Positions 18,989-28,765 of a stretch of 64,000 bases of DNA are shown here, piece by piece. The position numbers were made by a program, and so were the translations under genes. Source of the stretch: Symsagittifera roscoffensis (lineage: Eukaryota > Xenacoelomorpha > Acoela > Convolutidae); the NCBI RefSeq assembly GCF_963678635.1, contig NC_087071.1:23388013-23452012 (forward strand). Direction: 5' to 3'. The notes below the pieces were generated by a model. The model was not told where the DNA came from, did not search any database, and saw only the letters and a program-made list of their open reading frames with translations. How positions within the stretch are numbered: position 1 is the first letter of the stretch; every line of letters starts with the position of its first letter.

Positions 18989-19519
18989 GTACTGATAGAA
19001 TGATTTATTCGGTTCTTTATATTTTTGAGGTTTGTTTTGATTATCCTGTTGTTTTTGTCTACATTCAGAAATACTATGTCCGTATCATCGGCAATAATTA
19101 CACAATTTTTTGAAAGATGGTTTGCCTTTAAAGTTTGGGTGTTTTTCATAAATATTGAGTATTTCAGTGATTTTTTCAACGAGGTCTGTATCTGATTCCT
19201 GTATATTGTTGATATTTGTGGTATTTGTTTCAATTCGATTGACATTTTGTAATTTCAGATTTTCTGTTTCTTCAAGTTTCATTGTGATTTCCGCTTGCTC
19301 TAGTTTATCTACTAGTTTTCGAAAATCTAAATCGGGCTCTCGAATTGAGGGGGGATGGGATGCTCTCTTTTTTATTGCTATTTTCCTTAATTGAGGTGTT
19401 AAGGTCATCATTAAGATTTCTGTCATTTTTGTGTTTTTATAATCGTGTGTATTTAATGAATATGCTTTTCGAACTAGTGTTTCGATACGTACTGCTAATT
19501 GTTTGATGGTTTCATTTGG
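18989..19519 (-). pseudogene. gag: Gag C-terminus and CCHC zinc knuckle, interrupted by stops
   Basis: This links gag to pol in one continuous frame. A TAA at 19522-19520 closes the gag ORF, and the following codons (PNETIKQLAVRIETLVRKA) continue a capsid-like helix region. Then comes a coiled-coil-like segment (FRKLVDKLEQAEITMKLEE). The nucleocapsid knuckle follows: Cys-Asn-Tyr-Cys, Arg, stop, Tyr-Gly-His, four residues, Cys. That is a standard CX2CX4HX4C box whose sixth position is TGA at about 19084. Both stops can be explained by single transitions. The alternative of deliberate readthrough is weak, because one stop sits inside the zinc finger. Confidence 0.75.
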
Positions 19520-21634
19520 TTATCTGCGAATTTCATTACATAAAACTCTTTGTTGTTGTTTATTTCTTTCGGAGTCAAACATTTTTGAAAATTCTTGTGT
19601 AAATCTCTTCCAATTTGATTTTATTTCTATAGGCAATACTGAAAACCATTTTTGGGCTGCGCCGTCTAGGGTTGTCATTATCAACGCTGTGCGTCGATGT
19701 ATCCAGTTTTGATGTAGTGGCGTATTAATTGGTTCAGGTCCTATATTTAAAATTAAATTTGCTGTTACTGCATTTAAATAATCTTCTACAGAATATTCAG
19801 GGTCTGTTCCTGTGAATACCATTAATGGTTTGTTTGATGTTATTGATGATCCACCCATAAGGTATGGATTCATTGTCATTTGTAATGATTCTGCTGCATT
19901 TGGCATTTGTGAAAAATTAGAAAGTTGATTTTTTGTTATTTCGTGTTGTTGAAGGTAATATGGGAGTGGTATTTCATTTTGCATTTGCGTTGGTTGATAC
20001 GAGTGTGTAATCATTGGGTTTTGTGGCTGAATTGGTTGAAAAGATTGTGTATTAATTGGGTTTTGCATTTGTATTGGTTGTTGATTTTGTGTATCTATCT
20101 GGTGTGGAGAAAAATTTCTATGATGTGTATATGGTTTGTGCATTCCTTGTCCGCGATACTCTTGGGTATATGGTGCAAATATATCTGGTTGTAAATAATC
20201 ATCATCAGATGATAGATAATCCATTTGATGAGATGCTTGTTTTTTATTTTTATTCTGTTGAAAAAATGGGTAATTTTCACTATGATCCTGTGGAGGATGT
20301 AGATTAGCTTGAAAATTTACTGAATTGGTTGTTGCCTTTGGATTATTCCAATATCGAGATCTGATTTGATTATTATTATTATTTCGTGGAGGATAGTTTG
20401 TTTTTGATGAATGTGTATAATTATAATTATGTTCTGCAAAATTATTTCTTGTGAACGTTCTGCGTGTTTTTGACGGTATTGTCATGGGTCTATATGTTTG
20501 GTAATCCATTTGTGAATATTTTGGAGCAACCGAAGGTTTAACGGTTGATTGTAAGGTTACCTGTGCTAGTGAAGTGTTTGTATTTCTTGGTGTTGTTAAA
20601 TTTGGACGTATCGGTGAAATACTTTGTTGTGTAGTTGTTGTTGTTTGGACAATTTCTTCGTTTATGAAGTGTGATGGTGTCTGAATATCTTGCTGACCGA
20701 GATTTCTAGTTCCATTAAGGTTTTCATTGTGTATGACGGTCGAGTTTAAACTGTTATTTCGAGTATCAGGTAAAAATGTATTGTAGTTTAATGGTGTTGC
20801 ATCAATGGATAATGGTATTACTCTTACATAATCTCTTGTATAAGATATTGTACTTATTGCTTGACTTGCAATTGATTGTGGGATATTTATAAATGCATAA
20901 TGAGACCATTCGGGGTCCCAAACGTAGTCTGACTGTTCTGTGATAGCGGTATCATCGTTTGAATTTTGAGGTCTGAAATTTTTTCTTGCTTGTGAAATTA
21001 AATCTATATTATGTGTGAAATAATCTATTATAAACCATGCCAAAATTTTTTGTAAGTCATGTTTTGTATGTTGTGAAACATCATCTTTGGTGAAATTTTC
21101 TTTAATTATATGTAGAAAAGTTGAAAATAGTGTGATTTCATGTCGTACCTTTATATGTTTAGATGTCTCTGTCGGTGAGACATTTGAGATTGGGATTTCG
21201 TTTTCTAATATTGAGATATAACTATATATTATGGCAAAAACTTCATTAGTGAATATGGAGTTTGCTCTTTGTGAATTATGATATTGTATGCTTTTTATAT
21301 ATTCTGAGAATACTTTTGAAAATTCTAAATCAAGATCGTCTGTTTGAATTACATATTTGCGATGATTCGGGTTTGGTGAGGTGAATTCTATGGTGTAGAT
21401 TCCGTAGTGTTGTGTCAAATTACATATATCTTTCAGATAGTGATCAATAATTTGTCTTTTGATTTTTACACCTGGGAACTCTGCTTTACATGGGCTGATT
21501 CCGGGTTCAAATAAATTTAGTAGTAAATTCTTGCAAAGTATATGCTGTCCTCTATCAGTGGGTGCATCTACGAGGAAGGGGAAGATATCGTCATCATCTG
21601 GACTATCTTCACTTGGAGTGTGTGTTTGGCTCAT
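19520..21634 (-). CDS. gag: Gag polyprotein (matrix-like region and capsid)
   Basis: 704 codons from the ATG at 21634. Residues 1-~230 are a folded-looking region opening with an acidic SEDSPDDDD stretch. Residues ~240-590 are long, disordered and rich in Gln, Asn, Pro and Thr, with repeated PIQ-Q/M-QNP motifs (~530-565). The capsid lies at ~600-704, with the retrotransposon-Gag signature LDGAAQKWFSVLP followed by SNWKRFTQEFSKMF. It is longer than a usual gypsy Gag because of the N-terminal region. The start overlaps the end of ORF0 by 26 bp in another frame. It forms the head of a single-frame Gag-Pol. Confidence 0.85.
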   Translation of the reverse strand: MSQTHTPSEDSPDDDDIFPFLVDAPTDRGQHILCKNLLLNLFEPGISPCKAEFPGVKIKRQIIDHYLKDICNLTQHYGIYTIEFTSPNPNHRKYVIQTDDLDLEFSKVFSEYIKSIQYHNSQRANSIFTNEVFAIIYSYISILENEIPISNVSPTETSKHIKVRHEITLFSTFLHIIKENFTKDDVSQHTKHDLQKILAWFIIDYFTHNIDLISQARKNFRPQNSNDDTAITEQSDYVWDPEWSHYAFINIPQSIASQAISTISYTRDYVRVIPLSIDATPLNYNTFLPDTRNNSLNSTVIHNENLNGTRNLGQQDIQTPSHFINEEIVQTTTTTQQSISPIRPNLTTPRNTNTSLAQVTLQSTVKPSVAPKYSQMDYQTYRPMTIPSKTRRTFTRNNFAEHNYNYTHSSKTNYPPRNNNNNQIRSRYWNNPKATTNSVNFQANLHPPQDHSENYPFFQQNKNKKQASHQMDYLSSDDDYLQPDIFAPYTQEYRGQGMHKPYTHHRNFSPHQIDTQNQQPIQMQNPINTQSFQPIQPQNPMITHSYQPTQMQNEIPLPYYLQQHEITKNQLSNFSQMPNAAESLQMTMNPYLMGGSSITSNKPLMVFTGTDPEYSVEDYLNAVTANLILNIGPEPINTPLHQNWIHRRTALIMTTLDGAAQKWFSVLPIEIKSNWKRFTQEFSKMFDSERNKQQQRVLCNEIRR

Positions 21635-22076
21635 TTTTTCGTTTAATGACTGTTAATAGGTAATTATCGATGTGTCTAATTGGTTGATTCCAGTTGTATA
21701 AGTGTACTGGTTTGTGTTTATATTGCTTTTTTATTCGTCTTTTTCCTCTTTTTGATGAATTTGAAGTTGTTTCTGAGTCGGAAAAATATAATTGATCGTG
21801 AATGGGGCAATTTTTATCTATAGATTCTTTTAATTTATAAAGTTCGTCTAAATTGCTGGCTTCTGATTCTGAAAATGCGTTTCTATTTTTGGAAAATCTT
21901 TTTCGTGTTATTTGTCTTTGTTTAGTTATTATTTTCCTTTTTAGTGTTTGTCGTTTTGTTCTGATATATCCAACTGTTTGTGTGTGAGGTGTGATTACAA
22001 GGTCGTATTTTTTGTTATCTATTTCACAGTTGTGCAAAACGATTGTTTGTTTGTTTCCTAGATTTTTAAATGACAT
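21609..22076 (-). CDS. ORF0: small basic protein upstream of gag
   Basis: 155 codons from the ATG at 22076. A central basic block (RTKRQTLKRKIITKQRQITRK) precedes an acidic-polar stretch (SESEASNLDELYKLKE) and a second basic block (SSKRGKRRIKKQYKHK). This composition would suit a nucleic-acid-binding or nuclear protein. It is the first ORF after a ~1.2 kb leader and overlaps gag by 26 bp. Most gypsy elements have no ORF before gag. No family is recognised. Being intact beside a damaged pol argues for a real gene, but the ORF is short. Confidence 0.5.
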   Translation of the reverse strand: MSFKNLGNKQTIVLHNCEIDNKKYDLVITPHTQTVGYIRTKRQTLKRKIITKQRQITRKRFSKNRNAFSESEASNLDELYKLKESIDKNCPIHDQLYFSDSETTSNSSKRGKRRIKKQYKHKPVHLYNWNQPIRHIDNYLLTVIKRKNEPNTHSK

Positions 22077-23301
22077 AAGGTTTAGGATGACGGATGCAAA
22101 AGGTTGTTAGATGATTTCTATTTTCTTAAATTGTTAGTCCTTACGATTTTTTGGTTAGCTTAACCTGGGTCTATTTGTTCAGGGTTGGAGAGAAAAGTAT
22201 ATCGATTCCGAAGAATGATTTTTACTTTCTCGTGGCTAGTATAAGCTAAGGTGTTAACTTACTTAATCTTACTTAAGGGTAGTGATTGTGTTCAAGGGTT
22301 GGAGAATAGTAAATCGATCCACAAGGTTCAGGTATAATTAGAACGCGAGTAGTTCGTTAGATACTATTTTAAACTTACTAAGTCTAAGATTTATCCTGGG
22401 TCTTGATAAGAGGAGGGTTCAAGTGAAGGATGAATAACCGAAGTTCTTCACTGTTTATCCTAATTTGAATGATTAGTTTTGTTCAAAAATTTCTATTGGG
22501 TTTTTTGAAAGGGTTGGATAGTGAATCGACGTTTGAGGTCGTTAGACACTAGCTAAGTGGGTGGGGGAGAACAAAATTGTTCTTTTTGATCCAAGGATAG
22601 GCCTTGATGATCAAGTTTAAATTTAATTAAATAGAAAATGAATTAAGATCCAAGGATAAGCCTTGATGATCTGATTTTAAAATTAAGTGAATTTAAGTTT
22701 AAAATGATTTAAATTTGTTTAAGAAAAGATTTAGTGTTTTAATGATATTAGTGAGCTTATGATTGCTGTTATGTTTTAGGTGATGAAGCTGAGACAACTG
22801 ATGATTTTATGATTACTAACAGTTTATTGTCATGCTACTAATTTTTATTTTGATTTTCAATAAATATTTTCCAAACATGTTTTATATAATACTGCAGAAT
22901 TTTGAGGGGAACGATCTGAGATCTTTTTATCAATCGTTATTGTATATTAATAGTTTTGTTTTAGCGTCTGAAATGATTATGAAGATTGACTTCAAAATTT
23001 TTATGTTTGCAAATGAAAATCTAAATTCATTGCTAATAAAATTCTAAATATAAAAGTTTGTGTTGGCTTTTGCCGTACTATCATATAACTATTTGGTAAG
23101 TTTCTATTTTGTCGTATGTCGTCTTTGGTTCGAGGTCTTCTTGCAATTCCGGGTAGTTCTGTTATCGTTCGGAATATTGGCTCTGATCTATTGAGTCGTA
23201 GAGACATTTCGGTTAAATTATCGTCGTATAACATTTTAAAAATGTTTTGTCTAAATTCTAATCTATTTTTGGTTAATCCTAAGCTATTAAGGTCTTGTTC
23301 G
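22077..23301 (-). other. 5' leader of the giant element with internal repeats
   Basis: About 1.2 kb between the primer-binding site and ORF0. It contains repeated motifs. A gggttgga block followed by agtatatcga, agtaaatcga or agtgaatcga occurs near 22182, 22293 and 22501, and gatccaaggata(a/g)gccttgatgatc occurs near 22590 and 22650. No ORF is supported. Repeated leader motifs could be packaging or dimerisation signals, but that is inference. Confidence 0.55.
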
Positions 23302-23319
23302 AGACTTATGGTCGCACCA
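23302..23319 (-). promoter_or_regulatory. Primer-binding site
   Basis: Two bases inside the 5' LTR, the element strand reads TGGTGCGACCATAAGTCT. The leading TGG would pair with a tRNA CCA end, and TGCGACC with an acceptor arm ending GGTCGCA. I could not assign the tRNA. Confidence 0.65.
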
Positions 23320-23321
23320 GA

Positions 23322-23731
23322 TGAGTTAGAACCGAGGTGGTTAACTCATAGAGTAATTTCGGATAGGGTACACCGTCTGCTCGTCACGCTATCTTATTTT
23401 CGGCCGGATAGATTCGTGCAACTTCTTAGTCTAATACCGATCCTAATCTTACTCTTATACTATCTAGTCTCAGGGTGTTTAACTAGTCTCTGCTAGGCTC
23501 AATAGATCTAGGGTATACTGGTTTATTGCGGCTGCTGAAGTCTTCTTGGAGAGTCAACTAATTTCTAAGTTAAATTCAAATCTCTCTGGTGCTGAAATTA
23601 CAAGTAATTCCAGCACTTACAAATAAGTGGGTTGTTAGTTAGATGGATCATGATTGGTTAATATTAAATACTTTACAGTGGTAAAATATCTAATTTATCC
23701 AATCATAAAATGTAGTTTAGATCAGGTTCCA
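23322..23731 (-). repeat. 5' LTR (right copy)
   Basis: 410 bp, matching 4951-5345 apart from two substitutions (aaataagtggg against aaatgagtggg; tctaattta against tctcattta) and a 15-bp block, gctcaatagatctag, present only here. It drives minus-strand transcription. The actt target duplication follows at 23732-23735. Confidence 0.93.
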
Positions 23732-23735
23732 ACTT

Positions 23736-23941
23736 TGAGCAGAGCAACGGAAAATCAAGGTGATATCTTTTCCTTGTCTAGGAGAAAATGTGTATCTGTC
23801 AGCGGGAAAAACGCGTCACAGACTGTACTCATCGGCAAGACCGACAGTAACCTTTTGTTTCATTGGAGTTGTATCTCAATTTGGGTGGGCATTAGATGGA
23901 AGCATCATTTGAATATAAAACTAATTTTTTCTTTGGATTGA
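23736..23941 (+). pseudogene. Decayed LINE ORF1-like relic, 3' part
   Basis: The continuation of the relic interrupted at 4950. Short readable pieces such as EKMCICQREKRVTDC appear after shifting frame, without an intact ORF. The join across the LTR element is supported by the shared actt target duplication. Confidence 0.35.
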
Positions 23942-25084
23942 ATATAAAATCTTTACGTAGCCAACATGACCACTCAATATCAGAAATGAATAATTTGAAG
24001 CTTAACCCCACAACAATTGGTCTAAGAGAAACTTGGCTTTTAGAAAGTTGGTGGTTATCATAATATTATATCTAAACCGAGAAGTTGTATGGAACGGGGG
24101 GGGGGGGGGGGACTTCGCTTTATGCGTTTACGAAAGCTTAATTATGAGATTGTGGTACACAAAATATAATGAGAAGTGCTTTTGGTTAATGTCGTTAGAA
24201 AAACATGGGCTTAACTTGTAGTTTTGGTTTTTCGACCACCTTCCCTGATTAAAACGTCTTTTTAACAAAATCTGAAAAACATGCTCAGTTGTATTCGAAG
24301 TTTTTTGATGCAAGCACAAATTTTTGAAAATTTTATTGATATTTTAAAGATAGGAAAAACCTGCATACTATAATAATTTACTATCAGCTTTCAATTTCAA
24401 AAATCAAAACTCTGAAGCAACTAGAAACAACAAAAAAAACTTGCGTCGACTATATTACATGTCCCAATTACGTATCTACAAAAACTCAGTAATTTCTTTG
24501 AGCAATCACTATGCCGTCTGTGGTTATTTTGAATTAATTTAGTTGAACATAAAAACTCAAAAAGTCCACAGTAAACTTCTGCTTAGAAGGTTTAGCAGCT
24601 TGCAAAAAAACCCTACCAAAAACAAACGGAAACATGGATGAAAAAATCTATTCAATATGATTTGAACGGAAGGGACAAGGTCTTCCAAAAATGGTTATGA
24701 AAATCAACATTTACGTAAAATTGAGGAATGAGGTGACAAAACAACTTCGAATCGCCAAAAAGAAGAATGCCAAAATACTGGGAAAAAAATCTAAATTTAT
24801 AAACAGTTTCTCACTCTCTACAGAACTTAAAAAAACCTAACATAAATACTGATTCACCTTCTTTGCAAAAATTTTAAAAAAAATGTATATATTAGCAGGC
24901 AGTTGTCTGAACAATTACCCCAATTGGATGTAAATGGACCCAAATAAGCTTGAGTTCAAAATTTATTTCATTCACTGATGCAGAAGTCTAACAAATCATT
25001 AAACAAATGAAAAATCACCAAGATACCAAGTGATTCTGTTAAATCAGTTTTTAACCCGAAAAAAGTCTACAATCCGATTTAAAA
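23942..25084. other. No gene seen; 16-base poly-G run
   Basis: AT-rich DNA without a convincing frame. An uninterrupted run of 16 G lies at 24096-24111, which is unusual here and could form a quadruplex or be an assembly or slippage spot. Confidence 0.5.
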
Positions 25085-25858
25085 ACACTTAATAGTCGCA
25101 AGCGTAATTATTCAAGCCCTGCCTGGTCCCACGCTGCTAGTAGAACATCTTTGAACAAACTGCAAACTGTTGAAAACGCTGCTCCCCGCTTTGTTACAGG
25201 GTGCAAAATGATGAGAGCAATAGCACATTTAAATTCAGAATGTGAACTTTCAGAAGTTGACCCACACAAACATTACTGGCGCCGCAGTTCGCCCTCGAAA
25301 CATTCGTTCCATCAAAGAGGCTTCTTTTTATCACTAATATCCCAACCCCCTTCCCCGAATTATCAGTCCTTCGTTGCTCGACTCATATGCCCCTAAAATT
25401 GACACTATTTTACCTGAAACTAATATTCTTACGCTTCTCAGCAAATATAGTGAACGAAGTTTTTATCCTTAATAATTTTGAATTGCTTCAAAAGGCAATA
25501 CATAAAACAGAGTTAGGCAGGCCATATTAGATGCACCACTCCCGAAAGTGTCCCACAGACCACCTGATATCTCCCCCGCCGAAGAATCCCTCCCTTGTTC
25601 CACTAAGAGAACCCTTTCCCAGTTGAGAGCCGGACACAGCCCCTTCCTGAAAACGTACTTCAATCGAATTGACCCCAACGTCCCCTCAAACTGCGCATGA
25701 TGCCCTTCCTCCATACCACTGTGAATCTTTTTAATTGTTCCCACTTTTTAAACCCCAATAGACTTGTGACTTCGTCCGATCGAAGTTTGCGACAGGTCTG
25801 AGACTTGGTCTGAGAATGCCGGACGCGCCGCCTCGGGGCTAGAAACAACAACAACAAC
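25085..25858 (+). mobile_element. LINE 3'-end fragment with (CAA)n tail
   Basis: Plus-strand pieces read LNKLQTVENAAPRFVTGCKMM, then (about 25550-25690, other frames) ISPAEESLPCSTKRTLSQLR and FLKTYFNRIDPNVPSNCA, then ETWSENAGRAASG. Together these form the region after the reverse transcriptase in several animal LINEs, where a short Cys-rich motif follows a 'stem of Leu/Arg' helix. Frameshifts and stops show it is dead. The 3' end is marked by (caa)n at about 25842-25858, as in many LINE tails. No RT core remains in the window. Confidence 0.65.
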
Positions 25859-25860
25859 AC

Positions 25861-26847
25861 AAGTTTTATAACTGAAACTCAAATCTCAAATACTGTCAAA
25901 TTACTATTTACAATTTACAAAATTACGATAAATTACGATTTACAAAAAAAAATCAAGCAAATCAGTTGTTTTATGGAAAGTCAACAAATTAGCAGCGACC
26001 AGTGTTCGACTCAAGACCATACAGGTCGAGGTGTTACTGGTCATTTATTATGTACAAGGGAACTTCATTCGCCGATTTTTCTATTTCTCAGAAATGCAAG
26101 TTTCAATTTGAACAGAAGATTATTATTGCTGTATGCTTGTTGAAAAAGTTTATGTGGATCTCTAACTATCCCCTTTTCGCAAAAGATAGAGACACCTTGC
26201 TGAATTCAAAAATCACGTAAGCTTAAGTTAAGCATATGTGAACTTTGTTTCCATACCCCTCAACTATAGGCCATTCAAAGCTAAACCGCAATTATTTATG
26301 CAACTACTCGTTCAAAGCTGACCGCAAAAAAAAGCTGAGCTTTGGTTTCGAAAAAAAAAATCAAATAGACTCAATTTATATACACTTCAAACATACTTGA
26401 TGTAATTGAACTCAGAGAAAATATTTATAAAAATAATCATAAAAAATTCAGTAAAATTACAAAATGGTATAGTATTCAGTCATTATTGGTTATTTAGACA
26501 ATTAATTCACTTGGCGTTCAAGCACAGAAACAATGGATCAAAAACAATTACTCGAAACGCATCAAATCATGATACATCAAAAAAGGACTCATTACCGTTT
26601 CTTGCCACAAATGCTTCGTGTTAGTTTTATTTTAAGAGACAATACAGAAAATATAACTGGCGTTCAAGCACAGCAAATACGCAATGCTAGCAAATGCGCC
26701 ATAAAGATTAGAGTCAAATTCCAAGATAAATTGATCGTGAACAAAAATTGAAGAACCCTATTTCGATGGCTAAGGAAACGGTTAAAAAGCCCCAAGGTCA
26801 ACTAGAGCACATCACAAGTAACCCCCTTCATAGTTTCAGACTATCAA
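25861..26847. other. No gene seen
   Basis: AT-rich DNA. The phrase ggcgttcaagcacag occurs twice, about 145 bp apart (26513 and 26658), hinting at a decayed local duplication. Otherwise nothing is supportable. Confidence 0.5.
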
Positions 26848-27713
26848 TTACAACAGTTTCCATCCAAGTTCACTTTGAAGATACTTCAAACGATTCATAA
26901 GATCCTCATCCAAAGAGTTGCATTTTCTCACATTCCTAGGTCCAAATCGCACCAGCTTCAAATTAGTACAGGATTCCAGAAGCTCTGTAATCGGGTCACT
27001 GGACGATAGAAATAGTTGATTCCAAAATTCTTGGATCAATAGCGTTGTACCGTAATTTGAACAGTTTTGGCTTTTATTTAGCGTTAAATGGAGACAGAAA
27101 ACTTCAATACTTTTCTGATTTGAAAACTGGTTTTTGAGATGCGTTAACAGCCATCGCAAGTAATCCAGAAACCTAGAACGATTCTGAGAATATCTAAAAT
27201 CGAAGTTAATTTCGAAGTTGAATATGAGAAATTTCAGCCTAAAACACGAACTAATCGGTTCGAAGCAAAACATGTGTTCGGGACCAAACTCGTACATACT
27301 AACAAAGGGAGCAAAAACATGGGAACTACTGAACTCAACAAGAAGACTCAAATTCACTTTAAGTCTACGTAACTCATCAGAACGAGCTTGTTCGAATAAG
27401 TTATCAAAATCAAGCTTTTCGCTGTCTCTACTTTCGATCGTCAGCTCTTCTAATTGTTGGAAAACGTCCAAATTTCTGGATTTGGTATCATTATAGCTCC
27501 ATAACACTCGGGATCTGACAATATTTGAATCGAATTTCAATTTTTTCAGCTTTTTCGGTAAAACAATTTTACTTTCTTGTAAACACCGTACAGTGTGGTC
27601 GAAATGCGAAAGTTGCCGATGTCTTAAGAAAGAAAAATCAGGGCAGTCAAAACGAACACCTTGCTGATTTCTGAAGAAAGAACGAGCGACATAGAAGAAC
27701 TTAGTTTGAAAAG
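26848..27713 (-). CDS. Probable second exon of the F-box-type gene (leucine-rich C-terminal part)
   Basis: The minus frame is open from about 27726 to the stop at 26848. It reads KFFYVARSFFRNQQGVRFDC at its start and QLEELTIESRDSEKL, SDELRRLKVNLSLL and CTNLKLVRFGPRNV further on, a spacing of leucine-rich segments like the C-terminal part of nematode-style F-box proteins. An AG at 27715-27714 would accept a phase-1 splice from 29211, giving a 529-residue product with the exon at 29211-29934. The polypyrimidine tract is poor. Apparent Met starts inside (27540) are TTG codons, so a separate gene beginning there is unlikely. Membership of the F-box family rests on the upstream exon. Confidence 0.55.
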
Positions 27714-28046
27714 CTTCAGTATGGTTTTTTCAACAAAGAAAATAACTTGTTGAGCACTATGATAACTTTTACACTATGGCGCCAAGAGCACCAATCACAA
27801 CTAAGTATCAAACCGAAAGATTCATACATTTTCACCCAACCATGTGCTATACTTTTTTCAGATTTTTTCAAGATAACTTTCGCATTCAGCGTTCGAGCGA
27901 ACATCGATATGATAGAAATTGTTTCACCGCATCTGATTCTTAGTTGTGAGGCTTGATTTTGATGATTATGGTGCCCGTTTTCAGATATGGATTTTTATTT
28001 TGAACAAAAAAAATGACAAATTTCATTTTTGAAAGGATCAATATTA

Positions 28047-28107
28047 TAGTGGTTGACGGCTAGGACTTGGGACCAGGGAAACGGGGTTCGATTCCCGGCT
28101 GCAACCA
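28047..28107 (+). repeat. tRNA-like sequence (SINE head or tRNA pseudogene)
   Basis: A B-box-like gggttcgattcccgg follows an A-box-like tagtggttgacgg, and the sequence ends ctgcaacca, with a CCA-like end. Four of five T-stem pairs form, but no acceptor stem can be paired at the 5' side, so this is not a functional tRNA. A short inverted repeat, gcgaagctgcgcttcgc, follows at about 28120. Confidence 0.5.
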
Positions 28108-28704
28108 TGACACGGAGGCGAAGCTGCGCTTCGCAAACATTAGCAAGAAAACGACTAAAAAGATCCATGAAGTGCAACAAGACTGCTCGAATCAGGGCGA
28201 AGCCCTGAATGTTCAGACTGCCTTTTAAGGTCTATGGAGCAGTAATAACATGAAAAACTAAAAAATCAATATTTTTTTTAATTTGAGATTTTTTGTGAAA
28301 ATCACCCCCCCACCCCCCCCCCCCCCCCCACATGCCATATAAAGTAAAACGTGAACAATTTCTCCTGTAACAAAACACTTATGGCAAATAAACTTCCTTC
28401 AACCAATTTGGAACGACTTGTAAGACGGATTAAATCTCCGCTTACACGTTAATAGCGCGAAATATCGCGCGTTAATTGTCCCAAAATGGCAAACTTTAAA
28501 ACCCCATAACTTTACGAAATATGATATAAAAAAATCAGTCAAAAATGATATTAAAAAAATTCAGTCAAAAATGGCTAGTTAAAAAGTCGAAATTTGTCTG
28601 AAGAAAAAAAACCCACCCCGAGCACAAATATTCCGTTACTTTCGTTACGAAAGTCGGAACAATAAGAAAAAGTAGAAATAAGCCTCGAAGTAGTTAAAAT
28701 TCCG

Positions 28705-28765
28705 CTACGTCTCGTATTCGAACGTACGACCTAATGCATTAACCACTCAGCCAGGGACGCTTCAT
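28705..28765 (-). repeat. tRNA-like sequence (SINE head)
   Basis: On the minus strand a perfect A box (tggctgagtgg) is followed after ~20 bases by a B-box-like cgttcgaatac inside a 5-bp stem (tcgta/tacga). This is the internal promoter layout of Ser/Leu-type tRNA-derived SINEs. The rest of the cloverleaf is decayed. Confidence 0.5.

Larger units (their letters stand above)
4951..23731 (-). mobile_element. Giant envelope-bearing Ty3/gypsy-type LTR retroelement (18.8 kb)
   Basis: Direct LTRs (4951-5345 and 23322-23731) enclose minus-strand ORFs. In element order these are basic ORF0, Gag, zinc knuckle, aspartic protease, reverse transcriptase (YLDD), RNase H, integrase (DD35E with a GPY-type C-terminus), two small membrane ORFs, an ATG-less Pro/Ser-rich frame, a secreted glycoprotein, a membrane ORF, a second Pro/Ser-rich ORF and an unknown domain. 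The order protease, RT, RNase H, integrase is that of Ty3/gypsy elements. The two LTRs differ by two substitutions and one 15-bp indel, so insertion was recent, yet pol carries two in-frame stops and a frameshift. Typical gypsy elements are 5-10 kb, so roughly half of this one is extra sequence. The element lies antisense inside a LINE-ORF1 relic. Confidence 0.92.

Noticed and set aside
25469-25860. Minus-strand frames 25469-25744 and 25660-25860
   Set aside because: They are the complement of a LINE C-terminal region that is recognisable on the plus strand.
28047-28107. Functional tRNA gene
   Set aside because: B box and CCA-like end are present, but no 5' acceptor strand pairs with the 3' side and the T stem is imperfect.
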